A stretch of DNA of 64,000 bases. Source: JAGVSZ01 sp963716855. GTDB lineage: Bacteria > Pseudomonadota > Gammaproteobacteria > Burkholderiales > SG8-39. Location of the stretch: NCBI GenBank assembly GCA_963716855.1, contig CAVQUV010000019.1, positions 512,411 to 576,410 of the forward strand, in the 5' to 3' direction. The position numbers and the translations under genes were made by a program. The notes beneath the pieces are model-generated. The model was not told where the DNA came from and did not search any database. It saw nothing but the letters and a program-made list of their open reading frames with translations. Shown here piece after piece: positions 52,510-61,538 of the stretch (within the stretch, counting starts at the first letter, position 1; each line of letters starts with the position of its first letter).

Positions 52510-53703
52510 GTGCCGGGAAGAAGCTACCTCCGCGATCTGAATCCGTCCGCCTTCTGGATGGGCATCACCGTGTTCTTTTGGTATGCGTTTGCGGGGATTC
52601 CCCTTCATCTTGCCGTTGCCGCCCAGCTGAGGCTTTCGGCGGACGAAACGGCCAGCTGGATTCTGATCGTCTGGGTAACGAGCGCAGCGGCTTCCATTTG
52701 TGCCTCGCTTCTCTACCGAATTCCCATTCCAATCACCTGGACGATTCCGGGAATCATCTATCTTGGCGCTTTGGCCGGACGTTTTAGCTACGCCGAGATC
52801 GTAGGGGCTAACCTTCTCGCTGGTGTCCTGATGGTCGCGCTGGGTGCGCTCGGAATGGGAAAGCGCATCATGACTTGGCTTCCCTTTCCGATCGTGATGG
52901 GAATGTTCGCCGGGAGCATTCTCGAGTATGGGACGCGCCTGGTATCCGCAACGGTCGAGGATGCCCTTGTCGCCGGTACTTGCGTGCTGTGCTATCTGGC
53001 CGGGCGCTTGGTGAACAATCCGCGGTTGCCACCCGTCGGTCTTGCCGCTGTGGGAGGAGCAATCGCGATTTCACTGCGCGGTAATTCAGCCGCCATCGAT
53101 ATCGCTTGGTCTGCACCAGTACTGGCTATCCCGCAAATGACCTTTGGGCCAGCCGCGTTTGCCGCCATCACGCTACCGATGATTGTCCTGTCGATGGGGC
53201 TAGGTAACGTCCAGGGTCTTGGCTTCCTTCAGGCTCAGAGTTACAAAGTGGCCGTGACCCCCGTATCGGTCCTGGTAGGAATCGCCTCAACGCTCAACGC
53301 GATCTTCGGCGGCCATCCCGCGATCGTAGCGCGCACGGGCGTCGCGATGCTTGCAGCAAAAGAAGCTGGACCAGCGGAAGCGCGCTACTGGGGAGTGGTC
53401 GTGTCTGCGCTGCTCACCTTGTTCATCGCTTTCGCCGGCACCTCCATTGCGGCACTCGTTGGCGTGCTTCCCAAATCCTATATTTTCGCGCTTGCCGGCC
53501 TAGCGATCCTCGGAGCCCTGCAGGACTCGTTGGAGAAGAGCTTTTCCGGGCCGCTTCGCTTTGGCGCGTTGGTCGCTTTTCTGGTTGCGGTCACTCCATT
53601 TGCCGTTCTCGGCATTAGCTCCGCATTTTGGGCATTACTTGCAGGACTGGCCGCGTCGGTGCTTTTGGAACGCCAGGAGCTATTGAAGCAATGGCAAGCA
53701 TAA
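52510..53703 (+). CDS. BenE-type benzoate/H+ symporter family transporter
   Basis: The 397-residue product is a polytopic inner-membrane protein with about 11-12 hydrophobic segments. The family pattern includes 'DLNPSAFWMGITVFFWYAF', 'IPIPITWTIPGIIYLG', 'GMFAGSILEYG', 'GLGNVQGLGFLQAQSY' and 'FGGHPAIVARTGVAML'. BenE homologues move aromatic acids with protons, but the branch here has no aromatic catabolic genes nearby, so the substrate is unknown. The GTG at 52510 is used by homology (VPGRSYLRDLNPS). Confidence 0.82.
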   Translation: MPGRSYLRDLNPSAFWMGITVFFWYAFAGIPLHLAVAAQLRLSADETASWILIVWVTSAAASICASLLYRIPIPITWTIPGIIYLGALAGRFSYAEIVGANLLAGVLMVALGALGMGKRIMTWLPFPIVMGMFAGSILEYGTRLVSATVEDALVAGTCVLCYLAGRLVNNPRLPPVGLAAVGGAIAISLRGNSAAIDIAWSAPVLAIPQMTFGPAAFAAITLPMIVLSMGLGNVQGLGFLQAQSYKVAVTPVSVLVGIASTLNAIFGGHPAIVARTGVAMLAAKEAGPAEARYWGVVVSALLTLFIAFAGTSIAALVGVLPKSYIFALAGLAILGALQDSLEKSFSGPLRFGALVAFLVAVTPFAVLGISSAFWALLAGLAASVLLERQELLKQWQA

Positions 53704-53830
53704 TGATGTCTGACGAGCGCTTGCAGGGGACGCGCCAGAAGCGGCGCGCCCCTGATCGCGAACGTTTAGACACCCAAGGGTCCACCATGCAGTCCTCGAG
53801 TTCATCTCTTCAGCCGGAGAAGGAGTTCGC

Positions 53831-54454
53831 ATGAGAGCAATCGCGCAACGGCTAGTGAGGATCTTCGCCCTCTTTGCTTTCGCATCGGCGTGCTCCCACG
53901 CGCAGACGGTCGACGTGAAGGCGCTGGCCGCAACCCTGAAGCAGGGCGGTTACGTCATCGTCTTTCGCCACGGAGCAACCCATCGCGACCAAGCGGACAC
54001 CGATCCCTTGAATCACGAGAATGTTGCCAAGCAGCGCCTGTTGAGTGAAAGCGGCAAGAAAGTGGCCAAGCAGGTTGGCGAATCATTCAAGGCAATGCAA
54101 ATTCCGCTTGGCAAGGTATACACCAGCAAGTTCAACCGAGCGGTGGAAACGGGAAGGCTGATCAGTGGCAGTGAGGTGTCGTCCGTCCTCGATATCACCG
54201 AGGGCGGTCTTGTCGTCACTCCAATCGAAAATGATCGTCGGGCTGAGGCATTGAGGACGATGGCAGCGACGCCCCCAGACGCCGGGAAGAACACGCTGCT
54301 GGTTACGCACAAGCCGAACATCATCGATGCGTTCGGAAAGGACTGGTTTGAAGTCAGAGAGGGCGAGGCGTCGATCTTCCGACCGGTTGGCGCCGGAAAG
54401 GTGGTCCTGGTCGCTCGCGTCCAGGCTGTCGAGTGGGTACAGGCCACAAAGTGA
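53831..54454 (+). CDS. Exported histidine phosphatase family protein
   Basis: The 207-residue product has a signal peptide (residues 1-24, ending SHAQ) and the branch-2-like histidine phosphatase fold: the catalytic RHG in 'GYVIVFRHGATHRDQADTD', 'SGKKVAKQVGESFKAM', 'VYTSKFNRAVETGRLI' with a conserved Arg, and the second His in 'TLLVTHKPNI'. It is likely a periplasmic phosphatase of unknown substrate. AAGGAG precedes the ATG. Confidence 0.88.
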   Translation: MRAIAQRLVRIFALFAFASACSHAQTVDVKALAATLKQGGYVIVFRHGATHRDQADTDPLNHENVAKQRLLSESGKKVAKQVGESFKAMQIPLGKVYTSKFNRAVETGRLISGSEVSSVLDITEGGLVVTPIENDRRAEALRTMAATPPDAGKNTLLVTHKPNIIDAFGKDWFEVREGEASIFRPVGAGKVVLVARVQAVEWVQATK

Positions 54455-54839
54455 TTCCTGCTACCGGTCTCGCGGCACGCGCCTAATCCTTCGCTCCAGC
54501 CGGCGTGCTATACGGCCTGCGGCCTCCGCACGCGGCTGAGCTCATGCGTTGAGCGTCCGCATTCGGGAGCGGTTTGAACGACTGCTCTTTGCGGTCTTGA
54601 GTTTCCGCTCAGGGTCGGCTGCGTGAGTTCGATCGCTTCAGCAGCGGACGCTCGAGCAGCTTTTCGCGCCAGCCGGTGTCGCGAATCTTCGAGTGCCCGC
54701 TTTCGAGATTTCGTCGCCGCGTGCACGACGTTGAACTATGTCGGCTGTGCCTCGAGACCGGTCGTTGTGGACAGTATCTTCAGAACGCGTGAAGGTCGCT
54801 TCATGGCCGCACTCGGACCGTCGCAATCGGCCGAGTTCG
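54455..54839. other. Gene-free stretch with repeat fragments
   Basis: No supported gene. It contains GAACGACTGCTCTTTGCGGTC and GGTCGGCTGCG-like pieces and, near 54800-54839, GGCCGCACTCGGACCG and GGCCGAGTTCGA, which lead straight into the MITE-like element. Confidence 0.4.
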
Positions 54840-55064
54840 ACCGATTCTGTTGAAAAAATCGGAATCGCAAGGCCGGGAAATTTCCGTCAGACGCGGAGCT
54901 AATCGAAAACACCAGCCGATTCCCGCTTGTGGCCTCATCAAGAGGCTCTACGTCGCGACATCAACTACTCCGCGTACCCCCTCAGCTCAAAGCGAGCTGC
55001 GCGCCCCAGAAGGGCTCTTATTTTTTCATCATCAGCGAAAATCGAGTTTTTCAACAGAATCGGT
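54840..55064. mobile_element. MITE-like element, 225 bp, with 18-bp terminal inverted repeats
   Basis: ACCGATTCTGTTGAAAAA at 54840-54857 is mirrored exactly by TTTTTCAACAGAATCGGT at 55047-55064. No gene fits inside. The core CTGTTGAAA is shared with the ends of the IS5-family element at 34660-36006, so it is probably a non-autonomous derivative of a related IS. No clear target duplication is seen. Confidence 0.75.
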
Positions 55065-55176
55065 AGAGTCGGGATGTGGCGCGGTGGCAGTAGGCTCAGT
55101 TTGTCTGTTGCCGCCCCTTTCGTCTGGCGGTGCCCGAGTAACCTCGCCGTAGCTCCGTTTCCACGCCCCGCTCATC

Positions 55177-55209
55177 GAACCGGACGTGCAGATCTCCCGC
55201 ATCCGGCTC
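55177..55209 (-). ncRNA. Group II intron domain V
   Basis: GAGCCGGA at the start pairs with TCCGGTTC at the end around a GC-rich upper stem with a distal loop, the standard catalytic hairpin of group II introns. A domain VI-like hairpin follows. It lies 12 bases after the reverse transcriptase stop. Confidence 0.85.
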
Positions 55210-55221
55210 TCGGACAAGACT

Positions 55222-56553
55222 TCACGCCGTCACCCACGACACGTCGTGCCCAAGTCGGGTCAGCCGTACGAGACCGAAGTGCCCGTAGAGGTGCGAGAGT
55301 GGATAGGTCCCGCCCCTGCTTCGCCTGACCTTGTACTTGTGGCGCAACCACCGACGCAACCGCGTTGCCGTGTAGCAGTCCAGTGCACGATAGGCGCGGC
55401 TGACAGCGCCTACTTGGAAGTAGTTCGCCCAGCCGCACAGCGTGCGATTCAGCTTGCCCACCAGCTCTGTGGTCTCTTGCCACGTCGTTGACGTTGCGGT
55501 CAGCGCATGGATCTTCTCGACCATGCGCCGGATGCTCTTCTTCGACGGCCGCAGGCCCAGGTGGGCCTTGCCGGTCGTGCGCGAATACATCCGCCCGAAC
55601 GTGAAACCCAGGAAGTCGAACTCGCCTTCCGGGACCCTGCAGATTCGTGTCTTCTCCTCGTTGACCGTCAGCTTCAGGCGGCCCATGAGCTCGCGCAGTC
55701 GTTGCAAGGCTTCTTCCGCCCGGCCCTTCCTGCACAGGATCACGAGATCGTCGGCGTAGGTCACGATGCGAGTGCCAAGGCTCTTCTCCAGCCCGAGCTT
55801 CTTCCACCCCAACACAAACCGGCGCATGTACAGATTCGCCAACAAGGGTGAGATGGGTGAACCCTGCGGGATGCCGCGGCGCTGATCCTTGGCCTCGGTC
55901 GTGCGTTTCTTCCGACCTCGGTCGTCGGTCTCCTCCACGGAGCATTCGAGCCACATCTTGATCAGATGCAGCACCCGCCGGTCGACGATGCGCCGCGCGA
56001 GCGACCGCATCAGTTCGGCGTGCGGGATGCTCCCGAAGTAGTCCGCGAGGTCAGCGTCCACGACTTCCGGATGGTCGTAGAACAGCGTGTCCTTCACGTC
56101 GATCGCCGCCTGCTGGGCGTTGCGGCCCGGCCGGTAGGCGTACTGCTCGGGCGGAAGGTCGGCTTCGAAGATCGGTTCGAGCACCAGCATCGCTGCTGTC
56201 ATGCACACCCGATCGCGCAGGGTCGAGATGCCCAGCGGCCTGAGTTTGCCGTTGGCCTTCGGGATGAACACTCGTCTGATAGGGTCCGGTCGGTAAGTCT
56301 CCTCTCTGAGCGCAAGCGCCAGTTCACCGAGCCACCGCTGCACACCGTACGCTTCGATGTCCGCAAAGTCCTGGCCGTCCACGCCCGGTGCGCCCTTGTT
56401 CGAGCGGCACTGAGCGTAGGCATGCGCCAGAATGTCATCGCGATTGATCTTGTCGTACAGAGCGTAGAAGCGGAAGCCCGGCTCTGCCTTCGCTTTCGCG
56501 TGTAACGCCGTCTGCAGCTTCTGAACACTCTTCGGAGTTGCTAGGTTGCCCAA
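55222..56553 (-). CDS. ltrA: Group II intron reverse transcriptase/maturase
   Basis: The 443-residue protein splices and reverse-transcribes its intron. Reverse transcriptase blocks are clear: 'SNKGAPGVDGQDF', 'RRVFIPKANGKLRPLGISTL', 'QYAYRPGRNAQQA' with Asp168 in 'VVDADLADYFGSIPH', 'RGIPQGSPISPLLANLY', and the catalytic YADD at 266-269. The maturase X domain ends with 'LNRTLCGWANYFQVGAVSRAY'. There is no C-terminal HNH endonuclease, so it uses an endonuclease-free route. The frame is intact, so the intron may still move. Confidence 0.95.
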   Translation of the reverse strand: MGNLATPKSVQKLQTALHAKAKAEPGFRFYALYDKINRDDILAHAYAQCRSNKGAPGVDGQDFADIEAYGVQRWLGELALALREETYRPDPIRRVFIPKANGKLRPLGISTLRDRVCMTAAMLVLEPIFEADLPPEQYAYRPGRNAQQAAIDVKDTLFYDHPEVVDADLADYFGSIPHAELMRSLARRIVDRRVLHLIKMWLECSVEETDDRGRKKRTTEAKDQRRGIPQGSPISPLLANLYMRRFVLGWKKLGLEKSLGTRIVTYADDLVILCRKGRAEEALQRLRELMGRLKLTVNEEKTRICRVPEGEFDFLGFTFGRMYSRTTGKAHLGLRPSKKSIRRMVEKIHALTATSTTWQETTELVGKLNRTLCGWANYFQVGAVSRAYRALDCYTATRLRRWLRHKYKVRRSRGGTYPLSHLYGHFGLVRLTRLGHDVSWVTA

Positions 56554-57321
56554 TCTCCGAGTCCCTCGCTACGTGTTGCGTCCGTCTTGAACTGAGGCCC
56601 CTTCCCTCCACCGGCGTTACCCGGCTTCAGCGGTACTGCGAGCCTCTCCGTCACCCCAGGGCGTCCGGCCTGTCCGTCACCGGCCTCCGGTTGGTCGTCC
56701 CCGACCACGCCTTGGGGCTTCCCGTGTTGCCTGCGCTTTCCTTGTGTACGTGCTGCCGCCACTACCCCGGCGCAGCCACTGACGGTACTGCTTCGCTCAT
56801 CCGTTCAGTGATGTCAGCCTTCCCCGAAAGGGTTGTCGGGTCGGCCTGCGCATCGGCATTTTCGAGGCTTGCTCGGCGTTCACTCACGTTACGGCCCGCA
56901 CACCCGCACTGCCACCAAATCGTGGCACGCTTACCCGAAGGCTTCAGCCATTTCGTTACCTCCATAGCTGCTCCGGTTGCTTCCGGCTGGAGCGTTCGCC
57001 GGGTGGGATTTGCACCCACTGGAAAGCGCCGCCTTATCACGGCGCACACCCGTTGCTGCCTGTCGGCATTCGTGAAAGCTGACGTTCGCCAGGTTCGCTG
57101 ACGAGCGGCGCCCGTCGGTCGCCGCCTCAATTGCCATCGCACCGACATGGCTAGGAAGGACGGGTTTGCTATGGGGTAACTTTTCGGGGAGCGGATCCTT
57201 CACAGACCCTTTAATGACCATCGCCGCTCCGGCCCGGCAGTTTCGACGCAAGGGCGGAGCGCCACAGCCGTCGCTAACGGTGTCGCCGACGCGACCGACG
57301 TTCGTATTCGCGAACTGCCGT

Positions 57322-57789
57322 TCACCACCCCTCTAGTGAAGGCGGCACTGGCGGCGCTAGGCCTTGCGAGTGCGGCCCACCGGGCCGCGATATGCCGGCA
57401 ATGGCCTCAGCGGCGGCGGCGCGGGGCTTAACCGCCGCGATGTCCCCGAGCGACACGATGCCGACCAGTCTCTTGTCGCGGTTTACGACCAGCAGGCGCC
57501 GCACCCGGATGTCCCCCATGTTCGACGCGACGTGCTCCAGGTCTTCGTCCTCGTAGCAGTACTTGACGTCCTTCGTCATCACGTCGCCTATCGGCGTATC
57601 CGGCCCTTTTCGAGTCGCCACCGCTCGCACTGCAATATCGCGGTCAGTCAGAATTCCAATAACGCGGTCTTTCTCGGCAACCGGCAGGATGCCTGCGTCG
57701 AGCGCCGCCATCGCTCTCGCCGCATCGAAGATCGTCTCATCCGGACTAGCAATGCGCACATCCCGAGTCATCGCTTCGCTGACTTTCAT
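57322..57789 (-). CDS. CBS-pair domain protein
   Basis: The 155-residue product has two CBS domains in tandem: 'VSEAMTRDVRIASPDETIFDAARAM' with 'GILPVAEKDRVIGILTDRDI', and 'IGDVMTKDVKYCYEDEDLEHV' with 'RRLLVVNRDKRLVGIVSLGDI' (in pieces). CBS pairs bind adenine nucleotides and act as energy sensors; stand-alone ones are often stress proteins. A Pro-rich tail follows. The ATG at 57789 has AGGAGAT upstream; an ATG at 57840 would add 17 residues without homology. Confidence 0.9.
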   Translation of the reverse strand: MKVSEAMTRDVRIASPDETIFDAARAMAALDAGILPVAEKDRVIGILTDRDIAVRAVATRKGPDTPIGDVMTKDVKYCYEDEDLEHVASNMGDIRVRRLLVVNRDKRLVGIVSLGDIAAVKPRAAAAEAIAGISRPGGPHSQGLAPPVPPSLEGW

Positions 57790-58203
57790 GAGTGGGATCT
57801 CCTGTCTGAATGTTATAGGCATGCAAGCGGCATGCCTCACGCGGAACGCCGCAGCATCGGCGCACGCGAGACCCTGTTCGCGAGTAGCCGGCTTTTCTGG
57901 CGGGGCGCGCCCAAACTGCAGGCCGTTCGCTGCGGCACGCGTCGCCTGCTAGAGGGTACGAGGCCGACGACCTGCACCAGCGGTTCGCGACGATCGCCGA
58001 TCGCTCGGTCGGCGCACGGTCCCTGCAGGCCCGCCGCGACCTGCTGGCCGTGAAGGATCGACCTGAAGACTCCCGCGAAGCAGGCAGTAGGAACACGAGA
58101 GGCAATAGAGCGCCTTGAGCTTCCTTCCTGCGGGGGTACGCCGCTTGCAGGTCTTCTTGCTCAGGGAGCCATGAGAAGAACCGAGCTGCCAGAGAGGTTC
58201 TCT
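57790..58203. other. Intergenic region, nothing recognised
   Basis: About 400 bases without a supported gene. Small frames are Arg/Ala-rich on both strands and look non-coding. Confidence 0.35.
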
Positions 58204-58539
58204 ATGGCTAAGAAAGCACTGCTGCAAGGAAACGCCGGTAACTACCGGATCAGAGGCACAATCTGGGAACTGGGCTCCTTCGCCTATCGCGCCTACCTTC
58301 ACCTAGTCCCCACGGTCGCTCGTTCGAATATATCCCGGTGGGTTGTCTCAGCCGACGGCATGTCGTTGCAAGAAGTACTCGGTGCGGCGAAGGCACGAGT
58401 AAATTCTACAGTCGGCACGCCCGTGGAAAGGCTCGAAGTCCTCCCCCGGACGGCACCGACGGCCGAGTCCGATCCCGAGCGTTCAGGGCTGCTACGACAA
58501 CGGCGCGTGCGTCGACGCTATCCTCCTCCGACGGACTAA
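58204..58539 (+). CDS. Hypothetical protein
   Basis: A frame of 111 codons starts MAKKALLQGNAGNYRIRGTI and has a plausible globular part ('WELGSFAYRAYLHLVP', 'GMSLQEVLGAAKARVN') in residues 1-75; the C-terminal third is Arg/Pro-rich and may be out of frame or untranslated. No family recognised. An ATG at 58171 is in frame. Confidence 0.4.
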   Translation: MAKKALLQGNAGNYRIRGTIWELGSFAYRAYLHLVPTVARSNISRWVVSADGMSLQEVLGAAKARVNSTVGTPVERLEVLPRTAPTAESDPERSGLLRQRRVRRRYPPPTD

Positions 58540-58684
58540 AGCCCGGAGGAAGTCACGCCCCGGCTGCGCGAGCTGGCGGAAGAGATCGAGAGCTAGGGGC
58601 GCTCGAGCCGGCTGCGCGGCGCAAGGGGGCACTCCCGCAGGGCAGGCGGTCGCTTGGCATCGAAACGTGTAAGAGGAAAGATCA

Positions 58685-59146
58685 ATGCGCAAGCGGCTAA
58701 TCAATCAAGTCTCACCTGTCGATGAAACCTGGCTAGACGTGCACCGGTTGGCACAAGTCGAGCTTACATCCGAGGACGCGGGATACCCGATCGAGGCGGC
58801 GTTGATACCGAGCGCGGGATCGGGCTGGCGGGCAGCACAAGCCGGGGAGCAGACGATTCGCCTCCTGTTTGATGAGTTCCAGAGGGTGAGGCGTATTCAA
58901 CTGGTGTTTCAGGAAGATCAGCAGGCGCGCACGCAAGAGTTTGTGCTGCGGTGGTCGCCGGATGGCGGTCAATCGTACCGCGAGATTGTGCGTCAGCAAT
59001 ATAACTTCAGCCCGCATGGCGTGACGCACGAGTTTGAAGACTACGCGGTCGATCTTGCCGGAGTCGCGACGCTCGAGTTGAGAATCGTTCCGGACATAAG
59101 TGGAGGAGAGGCCCGTGCATCGCTCGCGCAGTTACGCATCGCATGA
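58685..59146 (+). CDS. Hypothetical protein with a carbohydrate-binding-like (F5/8 C type) pattern
   Basis: The 153-residue product starts MRKRLINQVSPVDETWLDVH. A beta-sandwich pattern follows: 'IRLLFDEFQRVRRIQLVFQ', 'TQEFVLRWSPDGGQSYREI', 'VATLELRIVPDISGGEARAS'. Strand order and the 'W..DGG.SYREIVRQQYNFSP' segment resemble discoidin (F5/8 type C) domains. No signal peptide. I recall similar small proteins in Proteobacteria and Cyanobacteria but no known function. AGAGGAAAG precedes the ATG. Confidence 0.6.
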   Translation: MRKRLINQVSPVDETWLDVHRLAQVELTSEDAGYPIEAALIPSAGSGWRAAQAGEQTIRLLFDEFQRVRRIQLVFQEDQQARTQEFVLRWSPDGGQSYREIVRQQYNFSPHGVTHEFEDYAVDLAGVATLELRIVPDISGGEARASLAQLRIA

Positions 59147-59318
59147 GGGTTCTGGCAATGTTCCCGGGACCTTATTGGACAGGGCGCAGCCTAATCGCGA
59201 TTCACGCGACGCAGCTCTCGCTCGCCTCCTGCTTCTCTTGTCCGCAGTTCGCTCTCGTAGACGAGCCGGTTCAATGATCGTGTAGCCGAACGCGGCCGTA
59301 CTGTGCAAGCGAGCGGCT

Positions 59319-59640
59319 TTAGGCGGGCTTTTCCCGTGCGCCCTTCCCAGGCGACTTCGACTTGAGCCCGGCCATCAGCACGAACCGCATCGCGTCCTCG
59401 CGAGACATGTCGACCTGCCTCACGCGCTTACGCGGCAGGAACACCGTATAACCCCCGATCTGGTAGCTCATCGGCAGATAGACCGCGACGTCCCCGGGGA
59501 GCCTGGAGCACGCCCGGGCGCTCCTCGCGCACGCCGACCAGCGCACCACGGAAAGGGTCTATCGGCGCCGCCCTGAGCGTGTAAAACCGCTCCGGTAAGG
59601 CCACGAATGAGACACCTCGGGATCTATGGGACAGCGTCGG
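59319..59640 (-). pseudogene. Possible DUF502-like membrane protein remnant
   Basis: The last 60 residues read 'DVAVYLPMSYQIGGYTVFLP' then RKRVRQVDMSREDAMRFVLMAGL. This is like the DUF502 end (VFVPTTPNPTSGxLLFVPRxxVxxLDMSVEDA). The preceding part (RFYTLRAAPIDPFRGALVGV) is in a different frame, and the membrane segments usual upstream are missing. A decayed gene is the best reading, with limited confidence. Confidence 0.35.
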
Positions 59641-59669
59641 TTTTGTTGACGCTGTAAGTGGTTGAATTC

Positions 59670-59746
59670 TGGCGCGCCCGGCAGGATTTGAACCCACGAC
59701 CCCCTGGTTCGTAGCCAGGTACTCTATCCAACTGAGCTACGGGCGC
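59670..59746 (-). tRNA. tRNA-Arg (anticodon ACG)
   Basis: The minus strand folds as a cloverleaf: acceptor GCGCCCG with CGGGCGC, D-arm with GCTCAGTTGGATAGAGT, anticodon stem CCTGG around CTACGAA, T-arm GGGTTCAAATCC, and an encoded CCA at 59672-59670. The anticodon ACG is read as ICG and decodes CGU, CGC and CGA Arg codons. Confidence 0.97.
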
Positions 59747-59792
59747 GAGGCCGCGAATTCTAGCAGAGCGGCCCCCGTCGGGCCACCGAGGA

Positions 59793-61259
59793 TCAGGATG
59801 AAGGCGCCTCGGTGCGCCGCCGGCGCTCGCGCCAGAGCCGCCGGGCGCGCATGAGCATCACGATCCCGGCCCAAGCGGCGATGAGCGCGATCGGATACGC
59901 CAGCGCTTCCGGCCAGACCGCTGCAATGATTGCGACCGCAATCAGGGTCACAGCCGCGATGCCGAGCAGGCTCGCCTCGGCGGGGCCAAGGGTGCGGCGG
60001 CTCGTGAGGGCCGCTCCGACCACAGCGCCGACGCTGACCGCGCCCGCCGCAGCTCGCCCCGCGCTGCCCGAGAACGCGCGCCGCGCGGTCGGACCTGGGT
60101 CCGCCGTCGCCGACGCCCGTACGCGGTAGCGCCTGCCGAGCACGATCTCGGTCGCATTGGCGAGATCCTGCTCGTACATCTCCGCCAATCCGCCGACCAG
60201 GCGCTCGTCCTCGATCGCGACGTCGAGTTCGTAGTTGGCGAGCCAGCTCGCGATGTTGAGGTTGGTCGAGCCGACGCGCGCCCAACGATCGTCGGCGACC
60301 GCGCTCTTGGCGTGGAGCATGCTGCCGTTCCACTCGAACACCCGGACACCGTTCTCGAGCAACTGCCGGTAGCCGGTGCGCGAGATTTGGCTCACGACCG
60401 GAAGGTCGCTCGCACCGGGGACGAGCAGACGGACATCCACGTCGTCGCGCGCGGCCGAGCACAGCGCCTGGACGTACGGGGTCAGGCCGACGAAGTACGC
60501 GTCGGTGAGCCAGAGCCGCCGGCCGGCGGCGGCGGCGATCAGGTGATCGAGGCGGAAGAGTCCGCCCGATTCGGGCACCGTGGCGACGACCCGCAGCGAA
60601 ACGTCGCCCCCAGGCGCGATCGAATCAGGCGGCGTGAACTCGTCCTCCGGGATCTTGCTGCCGCCACAAGCGGTCCAGACGTCCCCGAACGCGCGCTCGA
60701 TCTCGGCCACGGCCGGCCCGCGAATCTCCACGCCGGTATCGCGCCAGGCCTCGATGCGGCGGGCGGGATTGCCGAGCCACTGCGCGCTCGCGCAGAGCCC
60801 GCTGACGAACCCGACGCGCCCATCGACCGCGATGCTCTTGCGGTGATCGCGCGTCAGCCAGCCGACCGGACTGTCCAGCCGCGGCGGGTTGAACACGCGC
60901 ACCGCGCCTCCGGCTTCGACCAGGGGCGCGAAGAGCGAGCGCCGCGCACGCGTGCCGAGCCAGTCGTAGAGGAGCCGCACCCGGACACCCGCGCGCGCCC
61001 GCTCGGCGAGCGCCTGCACGAACTCGCGGCCGACCGGGTCGTCGCCGATGATGTAGCACTCGAAGTAGACGGTGCGCTCGGCCGACCGGATCGCGTCGAG
61101 CCAGGCCGGGAAATTCTCGGCGGCGTCCTTGAGGATGCGAACGCCGTTGCCCGCGATCAGCTGCGCCCCGGCCGCGCGCTGGAATGCCTGGTCCGCGAGC
61201 TGGTGCAGCCCGAGCGGTGCCGGTGCAGCCGGCGGGCGCGGGAGATCGGACTCGTTCAT
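59793..61259 (-). CDS. Phospholipase D family protein (cardiolipin synthase-like)
   Basis: The 488-residue product has two HKD motifs: His139-x-Lys141 with Asp146 in 'RDHRKSIAVDGRVGFVSGL', and His316-x-Lys318 with Asp323 in 'MLHAKSAVADDRWARVGSTN'. The spacing matches ClsB/ClsC-type cardiolipin synthases, which join two lipids at the inner membrane. The C-terminus (about 395-470) has two or three hydrophobic segments, an uncommon extension that would anchor the enzyme. The end is Arg-rich. It lies alone between two tRNA genes. Confidence 0.87.
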   Translation of the reverse strand: MNESDLPRPPAAPAPLGLHQLADQAFQRAAGAQLIAGNGVRILKDAAENFPAWLDAIRSAERTVYFECYIIGDDPVGREFVQALAERARAGVRVRLLYDWLGTRARRSLFAPLVEAGGAVRVFNPPRLDSPVGWLTRDHRKSIAVDGRVGFVSGLCASAQWLGNPARRIEAWRDTGVEIRGPAVAEIERAFGDVWTACGGSKIPEDEFTPPDSIAPGGDVSLRVVATVPESGGLFRLDHLIAAAAGRRLWLTDAYFVGLTPYVQALCSAARDDVDVRLLVPGASDLPVVSQISRTGYRQLLENGVRVFEWNGSMLHAKSAVADDRWARVGSTNLNIASWLANYELDVAIEDERLVGGLAEMYEQDLANATEIVLGRRYRVRASATADPGPTARRAFSGSAGRAAAGAVSVGAVVGAALTSRRTLGPAEASLLGIAAVTLIAVAIIAAVWPEALAYPIALIAAWAGIVMLMRARRLWRERRRRTEAPSS

Positions 61260-61390
61260 CGCCGGCGCAACTTAGCACACGCCGGGCGCGGACTCCCCCG
61301 TGCTATATTCCCCACGCTTTTGAGAGATGCTCGGGAGGCCTGCGCGCGAGCGCGTGCTCAAGGGCAACTCGATGGAGCGAACGAGCGCAA

Positions 61391-61483
61391 GGAGAGATGC
61401 CCGAGTGGCCGAAGGGGGCGCCCTGCTAAGGCGTTATACGGGCAAAACCCGTATCGAGGGTTCGAATCCCTCTCTCTCCGCCA
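61391..61483 (+). tRNA. tRNA-Ser (anticodon GCT)
   Basis: A class II tRNA: acceptor GGAGAGA with TCTCTCC, D-arm TGCCCGAGTGGCCGAAGG, anticodon loop CTGCTAA with GCT, a long variable arm (TATACGGGCAAAACCCGTATC), T-arm GGGTTCGAATCCC and encoded CCA. It decodes AGU and AGC. A degraded integrase begins right after it, so its 3' end is likely an attachment site. Confidence 0.97.
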
Positions 61484-61538
61484 GAACCGCGTTTCACGGG
61501 GTTTCAAAAGGCCTCACCGGCTGACCCGGCGCTGCCGC

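Larger units (their letters stand above)
55120..57047 (-). mobile_element. Group II intron with reverse transcriptase
   Basis: On the minus strand the element begins GTGCGCCGTGATAAGG at 57047 (GUGYG-type 5' end), has the conserved 'CAGTGGGTGCAAATCCCACC' region, a long domain IV with the reverse transcriptase, and ends with a clear domain V at 55209-55177. The 3' boundary is near 55120 but not fixed to the base. It sits in a gene-free stretch between the MITE-like element and a CBS protein. Confidence 0.85.

Noticed and set aside
56538..57101. 187-codon plus-strand frame over the intron 5' region
   Set aside because: It covers structured intron RNA (domain I) on the other strand and shows no protein motifs.
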